From: JAXIHJ01 sp034189755
GTDB taxonomy: Bacteria; Planctomycetota; Phycisphaerae; SM23-33
Length of the DNA: 12,675 nucleotides
Assembly: GCA_034189755.1 (NCBI GenBank)
Contig: JAXIHJ010000111.1
Location: 1-12,675 of the forward strand
Reading direction: 5' to 3'
Below the pieces are notes generated by a model. The model did not search any database. It was not told the DNA's origin and was given only the letters and a program-made list of their open reading frames with translations. Every line of letters starts with the position of its first letter. The stretch's first letter is position 1. Below, piece by piece: positions 6,329-12,675 of this stretch. The position numbers were made by a program, and so were the translations under genes.

Positions 6329-8221
6329 TTACAGTTCCAGCGGGCTGACGGTGCCGCTGCCCTTGGCCGATCGGAACTGCTCCAGCCGTTGGCGTTGGGC
6401 CGTCAGCACGTCCAGGACCACCTTGGGCGTATCGGCTACATCCTGGCGATATATCTTTTCGATCCGGTCCAGCTTGGCGAGGTTTTCGGCAATACGCACG
6501 GCAAACTGCTCGACGTATTCGTCCTCGGTGTATTCCTTGCCGAGCACCTGCTTAAACAGCCGCTTCAGGTCTTTGTATTCTGGTATAAGTCCCGTCGGGG
6601 TCTTTAGTGCCCCGGCGTCTCCGTGGATGCGCAGCTCGGCCCACTTGATCCACACGGCCTTGTCGCGCATGGCGTTGAGATACTTTCCGTCGCTGCCCTT
6701 CAGGAAGTAGTTGGTGCCGAAGACAGCCGGCGGATTGTCCAGGGCCAGGCCGAAGTCCAGATTGTTCTGGATGTACTTTCCCAGCGGTATGGCCAAAAAG
6801 TCCAGGTTGCTCATCAGGTTGAACACTCGCACGCCCTCGGCCCCGAGCGTGGCGGCGGTGGTTTCGCTCTCCAGCGACGCGCCGTAGGCAACGACGCCGT
6901 GGGGCCAGTCGAAGCTCTGCTGGATGGGCACGGACGTGTCGCTGTCGCGCCCGCCGTAGATGACGCCGTCGACCGGCACACCGGCCGGCGCGTCGGCATT
7001 GGGGTCAAGGTTCGACAGCGCCCTAAGCGCCACGGTGTAGCGGGCATTCTTGTGCGACGGCGTAATATCGTTGCCTTTGGCGTCGGTTTGGCCTTCGCGC
7101 CACTTGCCGCAATAGTTGCGGCCGGCGGCTGGGATTTCAACACCCATGCCCAGCCAGTACGGCCGGTCGTCGGCAACAAGCACGTTGGAGAAGATGACCT
7201 CGCCCGGGTTTGTCAATACGTTCCAGATGACGGGATCGTCGTCGGTGTTGACGTCGCGGATGATGCCGAAGATTCCGCTCTCGACGTTGACCGCGCGGGC
7301 CTCGCCGTCGATTACGCGGAAGTAGGCAATGTCGTCACCGACGATGGTCTCTCCCGGCAGCATCGCCGTTGAGGTTTTGCCGCAGGCGCTGGGAAAGGCG
7401 CCGGCGAAGTAGCTGACCCGGTCGGCCGGGCCGTGAACGCCAACGATGAACATGTGCTCCGCCAGCCAGCCCTCGCGGTCGGCCTTGCGGATAGCCAGGC
7501 GGAGGGCGAGCTTCTTCAGACCTATGGTGTTGCCGCCGTACTGCGTGTTGACGCTGTAAACCATCTCTTCGCCGATGTCGATGTACACGCGCCGCTTCTC
7601 GACGTCCACGCTGGTGTTCGCCTCGCCCAGCCGACCGGCCGAGTGCAGGAACCGGAAGAAATTGCCGCCTCCGCCCAACTGCCTGAACTGCTCATAGCCG
7701 GAGCGGTACAGCAGGTCCTCGCTGTGGGCGACGTAGGCCGAGTCGGTAATCTGCACGCAGGAGATGCTGAACGGTGAGTTCGTCGGGCCAAGGCAGAAGA
7801 ACCGCACGTAGGCCTGCTTGCCCTGCATCGACCCGGCCAGGAACCCGCGGACCTCGGCCAAGCCGGCGGACCGCTCGACTTGGTTAAGGTTTGGGCCCAG
7901 CTTGACGTCTTCGCCGACCAGGTAGCGGGTAACCTTCTTGTCGCGCGCCTGGTCGTGGCAGCCGTCGAAGTGGACGGTGTGGCCGGTGACGGCCAGCGAC
8001 GTCTCCTCGCCGATTTCGACGGCCCGATTGCGGATGTAGGCGATGTCTTTGGCCGAATCATCGCAGACCTTGACCGAATCGGGCTTGCAAAACTCCACGG
8101 CGTCGGCCACGAAGGCAAACAGCTTCTCGCTCTCCAGCGCTTCGAGCTTGGCGAAGCTGTCGGCGTCGAGTTTTTCCTTCAACAGTTTTGTGTATCTTTC
8201 GTCCATGTGTCTTTTCACCAT
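6329..8221 (-). CDS. pckG: Phosphoenolpyruvate carboxykinase (GTP)
   Basis: This full-length, 630-residue GTP-type PEPCK converts oxaloacetate plus GTP to PEP, CO2 and GDP, or runs in reverse in many anaerobes. It links the TCA-acid pool to gluconeogenesis or to succinate formation. The GTP-class P-loop FPSACGKTS (266-274) includes the hyper-reactive Cys of this class, and VGDD (284-287) is the kinase-2 metal site. YGGN (218-221) and the following lysines belong to the substrate/metal site, and SMQGK (131-135) lies in the N-terminal substrate domain. The length and collinear motifs leave little doubt. AGAGG about 5 bases before the first ATG supports the 8221 start; a second ATG five codons in (near 8206) is possible. 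It stands alone, converging on the MDR gene, and is not obviously part of that pathway. Confidence 0.96.
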   Translation of the reverse strand: MVKRHMDERYTKLLKEKLDADSFAKLEALESEKLFAFVADAVEFCKPDSVKVCDDSAKDIAYIRNRAVEIGEETSLAVTGHTVHFDGCHDQARDKKVTRYLVGEDVKLGPNLNQVERSAGLAEVRGFLAGSMQGKQAYVRFFCLGPTNSPFSISCVQITDSAYVAHSEDLLYRSGYEQFRQLGGGGNFFRFLHSAGRLGEANTSVDVEKRRVYIDIGEEMVYSVNTQYGGNTIGLKKLALRLAIRKADREGWLAEHMFIVGVHGPADRVSYFAGAFPSACGKTSTAMLPGETIVGDDIAYFRVIDGEARAVNVESGIFGIIRDVNTDDDPVIWNVLTNPGEVIFSNVLVADDRPYWLGMGVEIPAAGRNYCGKWREGQTDAKGNDITPSHKNARYTVALRALSNLDPNADAPAGVPVDGVIYGGRDSDTSVPIQQSFDWPHGVVAYGASLESETTAATLGAEGVRVFNLMSNLDFLAIPLGKYIQNNLDFGLALDNPPAVFGTNYFLKGSDGKYLNAMRDKAVWIKWAELRIHGDAGALKTPTGLIPEYKDLKRLFKQVLGKEYTEDEYVEQFAVRIAENLAKLDRIEKIYRQDVADTPKVVLDVLTAQRQRLEQFRSAKGSGTVSPLEL

Positions 8222-8270
8222 CCTCGCCTCTGGTGCAAAATTTCAATCGCTCAAACTACCCTGATACCCT

Positions 8271-8301
8271 AAAGCCCACGGAATGCCTCCCGTGGGCTTT
8301 T
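8271..8301 (-). terminator. Strong rho-independent terminator-like hairpin ending the sigma/receiver/membrane-protein genes
   Basis: AAAGCCCACGG (8271-8281) and CCGTGGGCTTT (8290-8300) form a perfect 11-base-pair stem around an 8-base loop. A- and T-rich flanks on both sides make it look bidirectional; the longer T run (8298-8301) is on the + strand. The gene that reads into it is the leftward membrane-protein gene ending at 8331. It also insulates the downstream leftward pckG from that transcript. Confidence 0.8.
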
Positions 8302-8330
8302 ATCCATTTGCCCTGTAATCGTCCGTCGCA

Positions 8331-8897
8331 TCAGCGCGTAACGTTGCTCCGCAGGCCGTCGGTCAGCGTCGGGCCGCGACGGTCGAGTCTCGCGCGATCC
8401 ACCAGCAGCCAGACCAGGAACGTCACCCAGCTCAGCAGCGCGATCGGCACGATGATCGGCAGTGAGATGCTGCTGACCGTTTCCCACGGCGTCTGGCTCT
8501 CGCCGGAAAGGCTCAGCACGACCACGTGGGGCGCGTAGGCGGCCCACCCGACGACGACCGCTCCCGCCGCAGCCACAGACGACTGGCAGACGGCTGAGAC
8601 CCACGCCCAGGAAACGCTGATCCGCTGGCGGGAACTGAAAACCACCAGAAACAGCGACACCACCAGCCAAACCACGCCGAGAATGTCTATCAGAAAACCC
8701 GTATCGACGAAGAACACCTTCACCGCGTGCGTGAATGCGGGCAGGGCCTCGGCGGTTTTGTACGTGGTCTTGATCATCTCCTGGACCAGCGCCCGGCTCA
8801 TGCCGGCTACCAGCGCCCAGATCAGGTATGCAACGCCCACAAAGGAAAGCGCCAAGCCTACGTCCAAGCGGGTTGTTCGTCGGAGGCGTCCAAGCAT
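8331..8897 (-). CDS. Four-helix integral membrane protein, function unknown
   Basis: I do not recognise a family. From the ATG at 8897 this is a 188-residue protein with four hydrophobic segments, at about 14-33, 66-87, 97-122 and 144-166. The N-terminus is basic (RLRRTTR) and the C-terminal tail polar and basic, which suggests both ends are cytoplasmic. The roughly 30-residue segment after helix 1 would then be outside. GC-rich third positions in this frame support coding. Neither this ATG nor the in-frame TTG at 8933 (12 residues longer) has a clear ribosome-binding site. It follows the receiver-domain gene by about 40-80 bases on the same strand and precedes a strong terminator, so it is probably the last gene of that transcript. 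It could be a membrane partner of the sigma/receiver pair, but this is only inferred from position. Confidence 0.65.
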   Translation of the reverse strand: MLGRLRRTTRLDVGLALSFVGVAYLIWALVAGMSRALVQEMIKTTYKTAEALPAFTHAVKVFFVDTGFLIDILGVVWLVVSLFLVVFSSRQRISVSWAWVSAVCQSSVAAAGAVVVGWAAYAPHVVVLSLSGESQTPWETVSSISLPIIVPIALLSWVTFLVWLLVDRARLDRRGPTLTDGLRSNVTR

Positions 8898-8975
8898 GCC
8901 CGCTATTACAACATGTCGCAGGCTGACGGTCAAAGCAAAGTGGTGCTTTGTTCAGGCCGACCGGCGGCCGGTAAG

Positions 8976-9389
8976 TTATGCCGCCGGCAGGGCACCGTTG
9001 CGACAAAGCAGCTTACAGGCCGTGGCGCGGAGCTTCTCAACGTCAAAGGGCTTGAAAATCACAGGCAGGTGCGTGTTGCGAATCGCCCGCATCGTCTGGG
9101 GACGATGAAAATCACCGGTCAGCAAAATTGTCCGCCCAAGCAGGCCGGGGCGAAGGCGCCGCATGAAGCAAACTACGTCCCACCCGTCAGGCCGAGACGA
9201 TGCCAAATCCAGTATGACCAGGTCGTAACAGCCCGCTTCGAGCCGGACTATCGCCGCCAGGCCCGTACTGACCGTCGTCACCCCAGCACCACAGGAGACA
9301 AAGACGTCACGCAAAAGACAAGCAATCTGGTCAGAATCGCCCAGGATCAGTATCTTCCGGCCGATAAGTGAGCTGAACCTGTTTAGCAT
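8976..9389 (-). CDS. Stand-alone response-regulator receiver domain protein
   Basis: This 137-residue protein is essentially one CheY-like receiver domain with no output domain. The phosphoacceptor is D61 in DLVILDL, the conserved Thr is T91 in LLTGD, and the Lys is K113 in FKPFD. At the acidic magnesium pocket the usual DD pair reads GD (ILGDSD), so the first Asp is replaced by Gly17 while D18 is kept. Phosphorylation is plausible but should be tested. The ATG at 9389 is preferred because GAGGGG (rc of 9399-9404) lies 9 bases upstream; a TTG start seven codons earlier would overlap that site. No histidine kinase lies in the window. Its neighbours are a short sigma factor 116 bases upstream and a membrane protein downstream, all on the same strand. 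Confidence 0.87.
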   Translation of the reverse strand: MLNRFSSLIGRKILILGDSDQIACLLRDVFVSCGAGVTTVSTGLAAIVRLEAGCYDLVILDLASSRPDGWDVVCFMRRLRPGLLGRTILLTGDFHRPQTMRAIRNTHLPVIFKPFDVEKLRATACKLLCRNGALPAA

Positions 9390-9505
9390 CGCAAAACACC
9401 CCTCGGCCAAAAGGCACTTACGCTACGATGCAGCCTGACGCGCGGTCCAAAACAAAAGCCGCCGCTGAGCACTCGGCATGCATGAACGCGTCCGACGGTG
9501 CATCG

Positions 9506-10099
9506 TTAAACCATTTGCCTCCGGCTTGCTCTGTGCCGAAGGTTCCGCATGATCGACTTGTGACGCAGGCAGACCGCAGACTCGCTGATGTCGAAAACAC
9601 GGGCGATTTCCTTGAACGTCAGTTGTTCGGCATAATACATGATCAGGAGCCGGCGATCCTGTTTGCGAAGTCCCGCCAGCAGTGTCCGGCAAATATCGCG
9701 CGTCTCGATAGCCCGGCGGCACTTGGCGGCCTGCGGGTCCGGAATATCGAAACCCAGTGAGGCAGGCATCATCCCAACCTTGCCGCCACGGCGCCTGACG
9801 ACGCCGTCCTTGCGCATTTGGTCAATGGCAAGAAACATCCCCTTCTGAGAGGCAAAACTGCGAAATGCAATGCCACGGTCGGGTTGGTATCGCTTGGCCG
9901 CCATGGCCAGACCCAAATACGCATAGCTGTGCAGGTCGCCCATGTCCAACCAGCCATACCAGCGACGCAGACGTACCGCGATAGCTCTGACCAAGGAAAG
10001 ATTCTCGTTAATCCGCCGGTCCACCGCTATGTCTTCACCTGCCGATAAGGCCATTACTGTACCCGCCAGTTCCCGGCCCCGACCACAAAAGTCAAACAC
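9506..10099 (-). CDS. Short sigma70-family RNA polymerase sigma factor (FliA/SigB-like, sigma2 + sigma4)
   Basis: This protein of up to 197 residues has a sigma2 region (about 33-100: a GDL...YLGLAMAAKRY segment, then GIAFRSFASQKGMFLAIDQM, matching the -10-binding helix of FliA/SigB/WhiG-type factors). A sigma4 region (about 141-190) has the helix-turn-helix TFKEIARVFDISESAV. Only about 40 residues separate them, so there is no room for a normal sigma3 domain. The layout resembles ECF sigma factors in size but group 3 factors in sequence. The start is uncertain: GTG at 10099 gives the longest form, ATG at 10054 removes 15 residues before the domain, and neither has a good ribosome-binding site. 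It leads a possible operon with the receiver and membrane proteins, hinting at phosphorelay-linked or membrane-linked control. Confidence 0.87.
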   Translation of the reverse strand: MFDFCGRGRELAGTVMALSAGEDIAVDRRINENLSLVRAIAVRLRRWYGWLDMGDLHSYAYLGLAMAAKRYQPDRGIAFRSFASQKGMFLAIDQMRKDGVVRRRGGKVGMMPASLGFDIPDPQAAKCRRAIETRDICRTLLAGLRKQDRRLLIMYYAEQLTFKEIARVFDISESAVCLRHKSIMRNLRHRASRRQMV

Positions 10100-10248
10100 A
10101 TGACAGCGAAGGTTCCACAGCCCCCTATATTCGACGAACGGCTAATAGATACCCAACAAGGCTGAACACTCAAAATAATAGGAAGCATTCTCATAATCGC
10201 CCCGGCTGCCCGTCGCCGGTCACGGCATGTCAATATGGGTAATATATC

Positions 10249-10268
10249 TGGTTATTGCCGAATAACCA
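10249..10268. promoter_or_regulatory. Perfect 8-bp inverted repeat, operator candidate
   Basis: TGGTTATT (10249-10256) and AATAACCA (10261-10268) are exact reverse complements around GCCG. The arms are AT-rich and the spacing is about two helical turns, as for a dimeric repressor site. A related GGGTAATA lies just left (from 10238) and CCC continues on the right. The centre is about 160 bases upstream of the sigma-gene start and about 410 upstream of the Gfo/Idh start, so control of the sigma gene is more likely. Confidence 0.45.
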
Positions 10269-10363
10269 CCCTGTTGCGTTCCGGATGCACCGCTCTGCTA
10301 CATCTCGTTGTACAGATGATCTTGAGCGGCAGGACGCGAATATCGTCAAAGTGAACGACCAAG

Positions 10364-10408
10364 TGAGGGGTAGGGGTTTTCCCTTAGGAAGAGTTAGGGG
10401 GAAAAAGG
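10364..10408. promoter_or_regulatory. Cluster of TAGGGG-type repeats with a dyad
   Basis: Within 45 bases the sequence holds AGGGGTAGGGG, the imperfect dyad TAGGGGTTTTCCCTTA (10371-10386; outer TA and inner GGG-N4-CCC are symmetrical), and another TTAGGGGG at 10394-10401. Spacing between like units is about one to two helical turns. This resembles a multi-site array for a DNA-binding regulator; the protein is not identifiable. Confidence 0.4.
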
Positions 10409-10602
10409 CCGTATTTCGCGAAATTCACAATAAATAGTGGCTTGTAGAGGTTCTGCGATTACACCATTTACCTTAGAGTCGCCAACAGGATGCCACGCGG
10501 CAAGGGCCGCCGGCGGCAATCGGCAGACCTCCGGCACGCTCAGCGGGTCATTCAAGATAAAAACTTCGGAAAGCTCGGGTGGCGTTTTTTAGCGGGACGC
10601 GC

Positions 10603-10632
10603 TTGACAACAACTTGCGTTGCGGGCTACTCT
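10603..10632 (+). promoter_or_regulatory. Predicted sigma70-type promoter of the Gfo/Idh - lyxose isomerase operon
   Basis: A perfect TTGACA (10603-10608) is followed after 18 bases by TACTCT (10627-10632; first, second and last bases match TATAAT). Transcription would begin near 10639, some 29 bases before the ATG at 10668. An in-frame ATG at 10614 lies inside the promoter and would be upstream of the transcript, so it is rejected as the gene start. Confidence 0.5.
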
Positions 10633-10667
10633 CGTGCGGCGGCGTCGGACTTAAAAAAAGGGTGACT

Positions 10668-11759
10668 ATGAGCAGCGATCCCCTGCCAGTCGTTGTAATC
10701 GGCATCGGCGGATTCGGCGGTTTTACGCTACAGGCAATACGGCGAAGTCGAATCGTGAAGCTGGTCGGCCTGTCTGATAAGAACGCCGAGCTGGCCCAAG
10801 CGGCCGGCAGAGACGCCGGTGTGCCCGCCTACACGGACAATCGCTCACTCCTGGCCGAGACCCGTCCCCAAGCGGCATACCTGGCCGTCCCGCCGAAGGC
10901 CGCCGCGGACCTCCTGGCCGCCTGCGCCGAACGCGGCATCCACGTCTGGAAGGAGCTGCCGCTGGGACGAAATCTCGCCGAGGGGGTGGCCATGGCCCGG
11001 CGGATGGACTCAGCCGGCCTGAAATTCGCTATCGGCACGCAGCGAAGGTTCGCCGTGGGCTATCGCCGGGCTTATGAACTCCGCCAGCGGCTCGGCCAGG
11101 TCTTCCTGGGCCAAGCGCACTACCTGTTCAACTGGGGACCGAACCTCGGTTGGCGCGGCGACAAGGCCGCCGGCGGCGGCGGGGCCCTGCTGGAGCTGGG
11201 CTATCAGCCGATCGACCTGCTCGTCTGGCTGCTCGGGCTGCCGGAGGAGGTCTACGGCATCAGCGCCGGCGGCAATCGTCCGGACGTCCAGGGCCAGGCC
11301 GACCAGCCGCTGCCTGTCTACGACACCGACGACACCGCCGCGGCTATTCTGCGATACACCAGCGGGGCCATGGCCACCGTCGTAACCACGCGATGCTCAG
11401 GACCGGTCAGCGAGGAGTTGAGCCTCCACGGTCGAGGCGGGTCGCTGACCGCCTGCGGCGAGACGTGCACCTTCCGCGATCCCGACGGCAACGTGCTGGA
11501 CCGCGCCGCTGGCGAAGCCGACCCCATCGCCGTCTTCCAGCGGCAGGCTGAGGACTTCGCCACAGCCGTCGCCAACGACGACAGGATATATCAATGCACC
11601 GCCAGAGAGAACCTCTTAAACCTGGCCGTCATTGAAGCGATTTACCTCTCCGACCAGACCGGCCAGCCGGAAAACCCCAACCGCCTGCTGAAGACGCACG
11701 GCCTGACGGCTGAAGACTGCCTCACGCCGCCACAACCGGCGGAGGCGGAAAAACAGTAG
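10668..11759 (+). CDS. Gfo/Idh/MocA-family oxidoreductase-like protein with altered active site
   Basis: This 363-residue protein has an N-terminal Rossmann domain with GIGGFGG (12-18) and a C-terminal alpha/beta domain (about 125-330) typical of the family, which oxidises or reduces sugars and cyclitols with NAD(P). Two hallmark positions differ. The EKP motif reads KELP (95-98), so Leu replaces the catalytic Lys. The DxGxHxxD helix in GGGALLELGYQPID has Glu for Asp (E176) and Gln for His (Q180), while D183 is kept. The protein may be catalytically altered or a non-enzymatic binder. The start follows from the promoter at 10603-10632 and an AAGGG upstream of the ATG. The Pro/Glu-rich tail is dispensable-looking. 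D-lyxose isomerase follows 40 bases later, so both probably handle related sugars. Confidence 0.87.
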   Translation: MSSDPLPVVVIGIGGFGGFTLQAIRRSRIVKLVGLSDKNAELAQAAGRDAGVPAYTDNRSLLAETRPQAAYLAVPPKAAADLLAACAERGIHVWKELPLGRNLAEGVAMARRMDSAGLKFAIGTQRRFAVGYRRAYELRQRLGQVFLGQAHYLFNWGPNLGWRGDKAAGGGGALLELGYQPIDLLVWLLGLPEEVYGISAGGNRPDVQGQADQPLPVYDTDDTAAAILRYTSGAMATVVTTRCSGPVSEELSLHGRGGSLTACGETCTFRDPDGNVLDRAAGEADPIAVFQRQAEDFATAVANDDRIYQCTARENLLNLAVIEAIYLSDQTGQPENPNRLLKTHGLTAEDCLTPPQPAEAEKQ

Positions 11760-11799
11760 AAGTCATCCCAAAATTTACTTTGTAGGCGAGGACGAGAAC

Positions 11800-12501
11800 A
11801 TGAAGCGAAGTTTGATTAATGCAAAGATCAGGGAGGCGTTGGAATTCTGCCGCTGGCAGAATTTTCATCTGCCTAAGTGGGCGACATGGTCGCCGGCTGA
11901 CTGGGCCGCCGCGGGCCATGAGGCCGACGAAGTCCGGGAATGTCAGCTTGGCTGGGACGTTACCGATTTCGGCAAGGGCGATTACGACCGGCTGGGGTTG
12001 GCCATTTTCACGATTCGCAACGGTCGGCCGGGCGCGGCCGATAAGTCGGACCCGACGGCCAAGGACTACTGCGAAAAACTCCTGCTGGTCGGCGAAGAGC
12101 AGATCACACCGCGACACTTCCACTGGACAAAGATGGAAGACATTATCAATCGCGCCGGCGGAAAGCTGGTCATCCAACTCTGGAACGCCGAGGCCAAGAC
12201 CGAACAGCTCGACGAGCAAAACGAGGTTACGGTGAGCGTCGACGGTATTAAGCAAACGGTTCCCGCCGGCGGGAAGATCGTGCTCGAGCCGGGCGATTCG
12301 ATTACGCTGCCGCCTTACTGCTATCACCTGTTCTACGCCGCCGCCGGCGGCGGCATGGTGCTATGCGGCGAGGTCTCACGCGTCAACGACGACGAAAACG
12401 ACAACCGCTTCCTGCCGGAACTGCCGCGATTCCCCAGTATCGAAGAAGACGAAAAACCGCTGCATCTGCTGTGCAATGAGTATCCGCCCGCGGCGGGTTG
12501 A
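11800..12501 (+). CDS. D-lyxose ketol-isomerase (D-lyxose/D-mannose isomerase, cupin type)
   Basis: This 233-residue cytoplasmic cupin isomerase interconverts D-lyxose with D-xylulose and, in characterised relatives, D-mannose with D-fructose, using a divalent metal. The family pattern is clear from end to end: MKRSLINAKI start, LGWDVTDFG, then TPRHFHWTKMEDI carrying the metal ligands H106, H108 and E113. The fourth ligand is H176 in LPPYCYHLF, and the sequence then runs into GEVSRVNDDxxDNRF and RFPSIEEDE. Length matches the family (about 225-235). A purine-rich GAGGACGAG (11788-11796) precedes the ATG. The 40-base gap after the Gfo/Idh gene, with no terminator, indicates one operon. No kinase or transporter for the product is in the window, so the surrounding pathway is unseen. 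Confidence 0.94.
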   Translation: MKRSLINAKIREALEFCRWQNFHLPKWATWSPADWAAAGHEADEVRECQLGWDVTDFGKGDYDRLGLAIFTIRNGRPGAADKSDPTAKDYCEKLLLVGEEQITPRHFHWTKMEDIINRAGGKLVIQLWNAEAKTEQLDEQNEVTVSVDGIKQTVPAGGKIVLEPGDSITLPPYCYHLFYAAAGGGMVLCGEVSRVNDDENDNRFLPELPRFPSIEEDEKPLHLLCNEYPPAAG

Positions 12502-12530
12502 TTCGCCGTTGCCGTATTACAAGCCGTGCG

Positions 12531-12675
12531 CTATTGCCCCATGATCCGTTTTAGAGTTTTGAGCCTGTCGCCGCGCGTCATGTCCACTTGCAGCGGCGTG
12601 ACGGTTATGTACCCATCGGCCAGTGCCGCCACGTCGCAGTCGGCCTCGCCGGGCAGAAACTTATAGACGTCGCCG
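12531..12675 (-). CDS. surE: 5'/3'-nucleotidase SurE, C-terminal fragment (gene runs off the window)
   Basis: On the - strand a frame open to the window edge encodes 47 residues ending at TAG (rc of 12531-12533). The fragment DVAALADGYITVTPLQVDMT matches the C-terminal signature of SurE (acid-phosphatase-like nucleotidase), in which D.xA...GYIS.TPLQ.D.T is nearly invariant just before the end. The short basic tail RLKTLKRIMGQ completes it. SurE dephosphorylates nucleoside 5'- or 3'-monophosphates and is often a stress or stationary-phase housekeeping enzyme. The catalytic N-terminal part is outside the window. It converges on the lyxose isomerase gene with 29 bases between stops; I see no obvious terminator there. 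Confidence 0.82.
   Translation of the reverse strand, partial: GDVYKFLPGEADCDVAALADGYITVTPLQVDMTRGDRLKTLKRIMGQ

Larger units (their letters stand above)
10100..10667. other. 568-bp intergenic region between divergent transcription units
   Basis: No convincing gene is seen here. It separates the leftward sigma gene from the rightward Gfo/Idh gene and looks more AT-rich than the coding DNA. It contains a perfect 8-base inverted repeat (10249-10268), a TAGGGG repeat cluster (10364-10408), a GC-rich palindrome GCCGCCGGCGGC (10506-10517) and the promoter at 10603-10632. A weak leftward promoter for the sigma gene may be TTGAGT (rc of 10168-10173) with TCTATT (rc of 10144-10149), 18 bases apart. 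Three small open frames (10255-10437 +, 10490-10606 +, and 10394-10588 -, which has no ATG) lack ribosome-binding sites and family features. They are not called as genes. Confidence 0.6.

Noticed and set aside
6623..7372. 249-codon plus-strand frame opposite pckG
   Set aside because: It is antisense shadow of a full-length PEPCK with intact motifs.
8269..9006. 245-codon minus-strand frame over the membrane-protein gene
   Set aside because: It is Arg/Gly/Pro-rich shadow translation running through the terminator hairpin; the alternative frame has four clean hydrophobic helices and GC-rich third positions.
10255..10437. 60-codon plus-strand frame in the long intergenic region
   Set aside because: No ribosome-binding site or recognisable features; it overlaps the inverted repeat and the TAGGGG array.
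10506..10517. GCCGCCGGCGGC palindrome
   Set aside because: GC-rich palindromes of this kind recur by chance in this sequence, and it has no positional link to a promoter.
10614..10667. Upstream ATG start for the Gfo/Idh gene at 10614
   Set aside because: It lies between the predicted -35 and -10 boxes; the ATG at 10668 follows an AAGGG and begins right before the Rossmann strand.
1..12675. CRISPR arrays, insertion sequences, tRNA/rRNA genes or phage genes
   Set aside because: No regularly spaced repeats, transposase-like proteins, cloverleaf sequences or phage proteins were seen on either strand.

Overview
This 12.7-kb window is gene-dense, moderately GC-rich bacterial chromosome. It carries an anaerobe-type MinD-ferredoxin/NifX cluster, a GTP-type PEP carboxykinase, a D-lyxose isomerase, and a short sigma factor beside a lone receiver protein. 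This mix suits an anaerobic bacterium, perhaps of the Phycisphaerae/Planctomycetota, but no phylogenetic marker is present and the assignment is inference. I see no tRNA, rRNA, insertion sequence, phage gene or CRISPR array.

Region 1 (1-2080, + strand) is a tightly spaced run of four genes: the 3' end of an FmdB-type zinc-ribbon gene, a class I methyltransferase, a MinD-type ATPase with two inserted 4Fe-4S motifs, and a small NifX/NifB-like cluster-binding protein. The last two resemble the ORP-type metal-cluster machinery of anaerobes. Region 2 (2086-6266) is a divergent catabolic-looking cluster. A FadR-type GntR regulator, a CtBP-like 2-hydroxyacid dehydrogenase and a homocitrate/isopropylmalate-synthase-like DRE-TIM enzyme read leftward, and a zinc-less MDR dehydrogenase reads rightward. 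Good sigma70-like promoters face each other in the 203-bp gap, with operator-like dyads. The substrate is unknown. Several active-site positions depart from the textbook families, so this is the best candidate for an undescribed pathway.

Region 3 (6329-8221, - strand) is pckG, which converges on the MDR gene. Region 4 (8331-10099, - strand) holds a short sigma70-family factor with no room for a full sigma3 domain, a stand-alone receiver-domain protein and a four-helix membrane protein, closed by a strong hairpin terminator. Region 5 (10100-10667) is a long intergenic region with a perfect 8-bp inverted repeat, a cluster of TAGGGG-type repeats and a promoter for the next operon.

Region 6 (10668-12501, + strand) pairs a Gfo/Idh/MocA-family protein, which has lost the usual catalytic Lys and His, with D-lyxose ketol-isomerase. 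The window closes with the 3' end of surE on the - strand.
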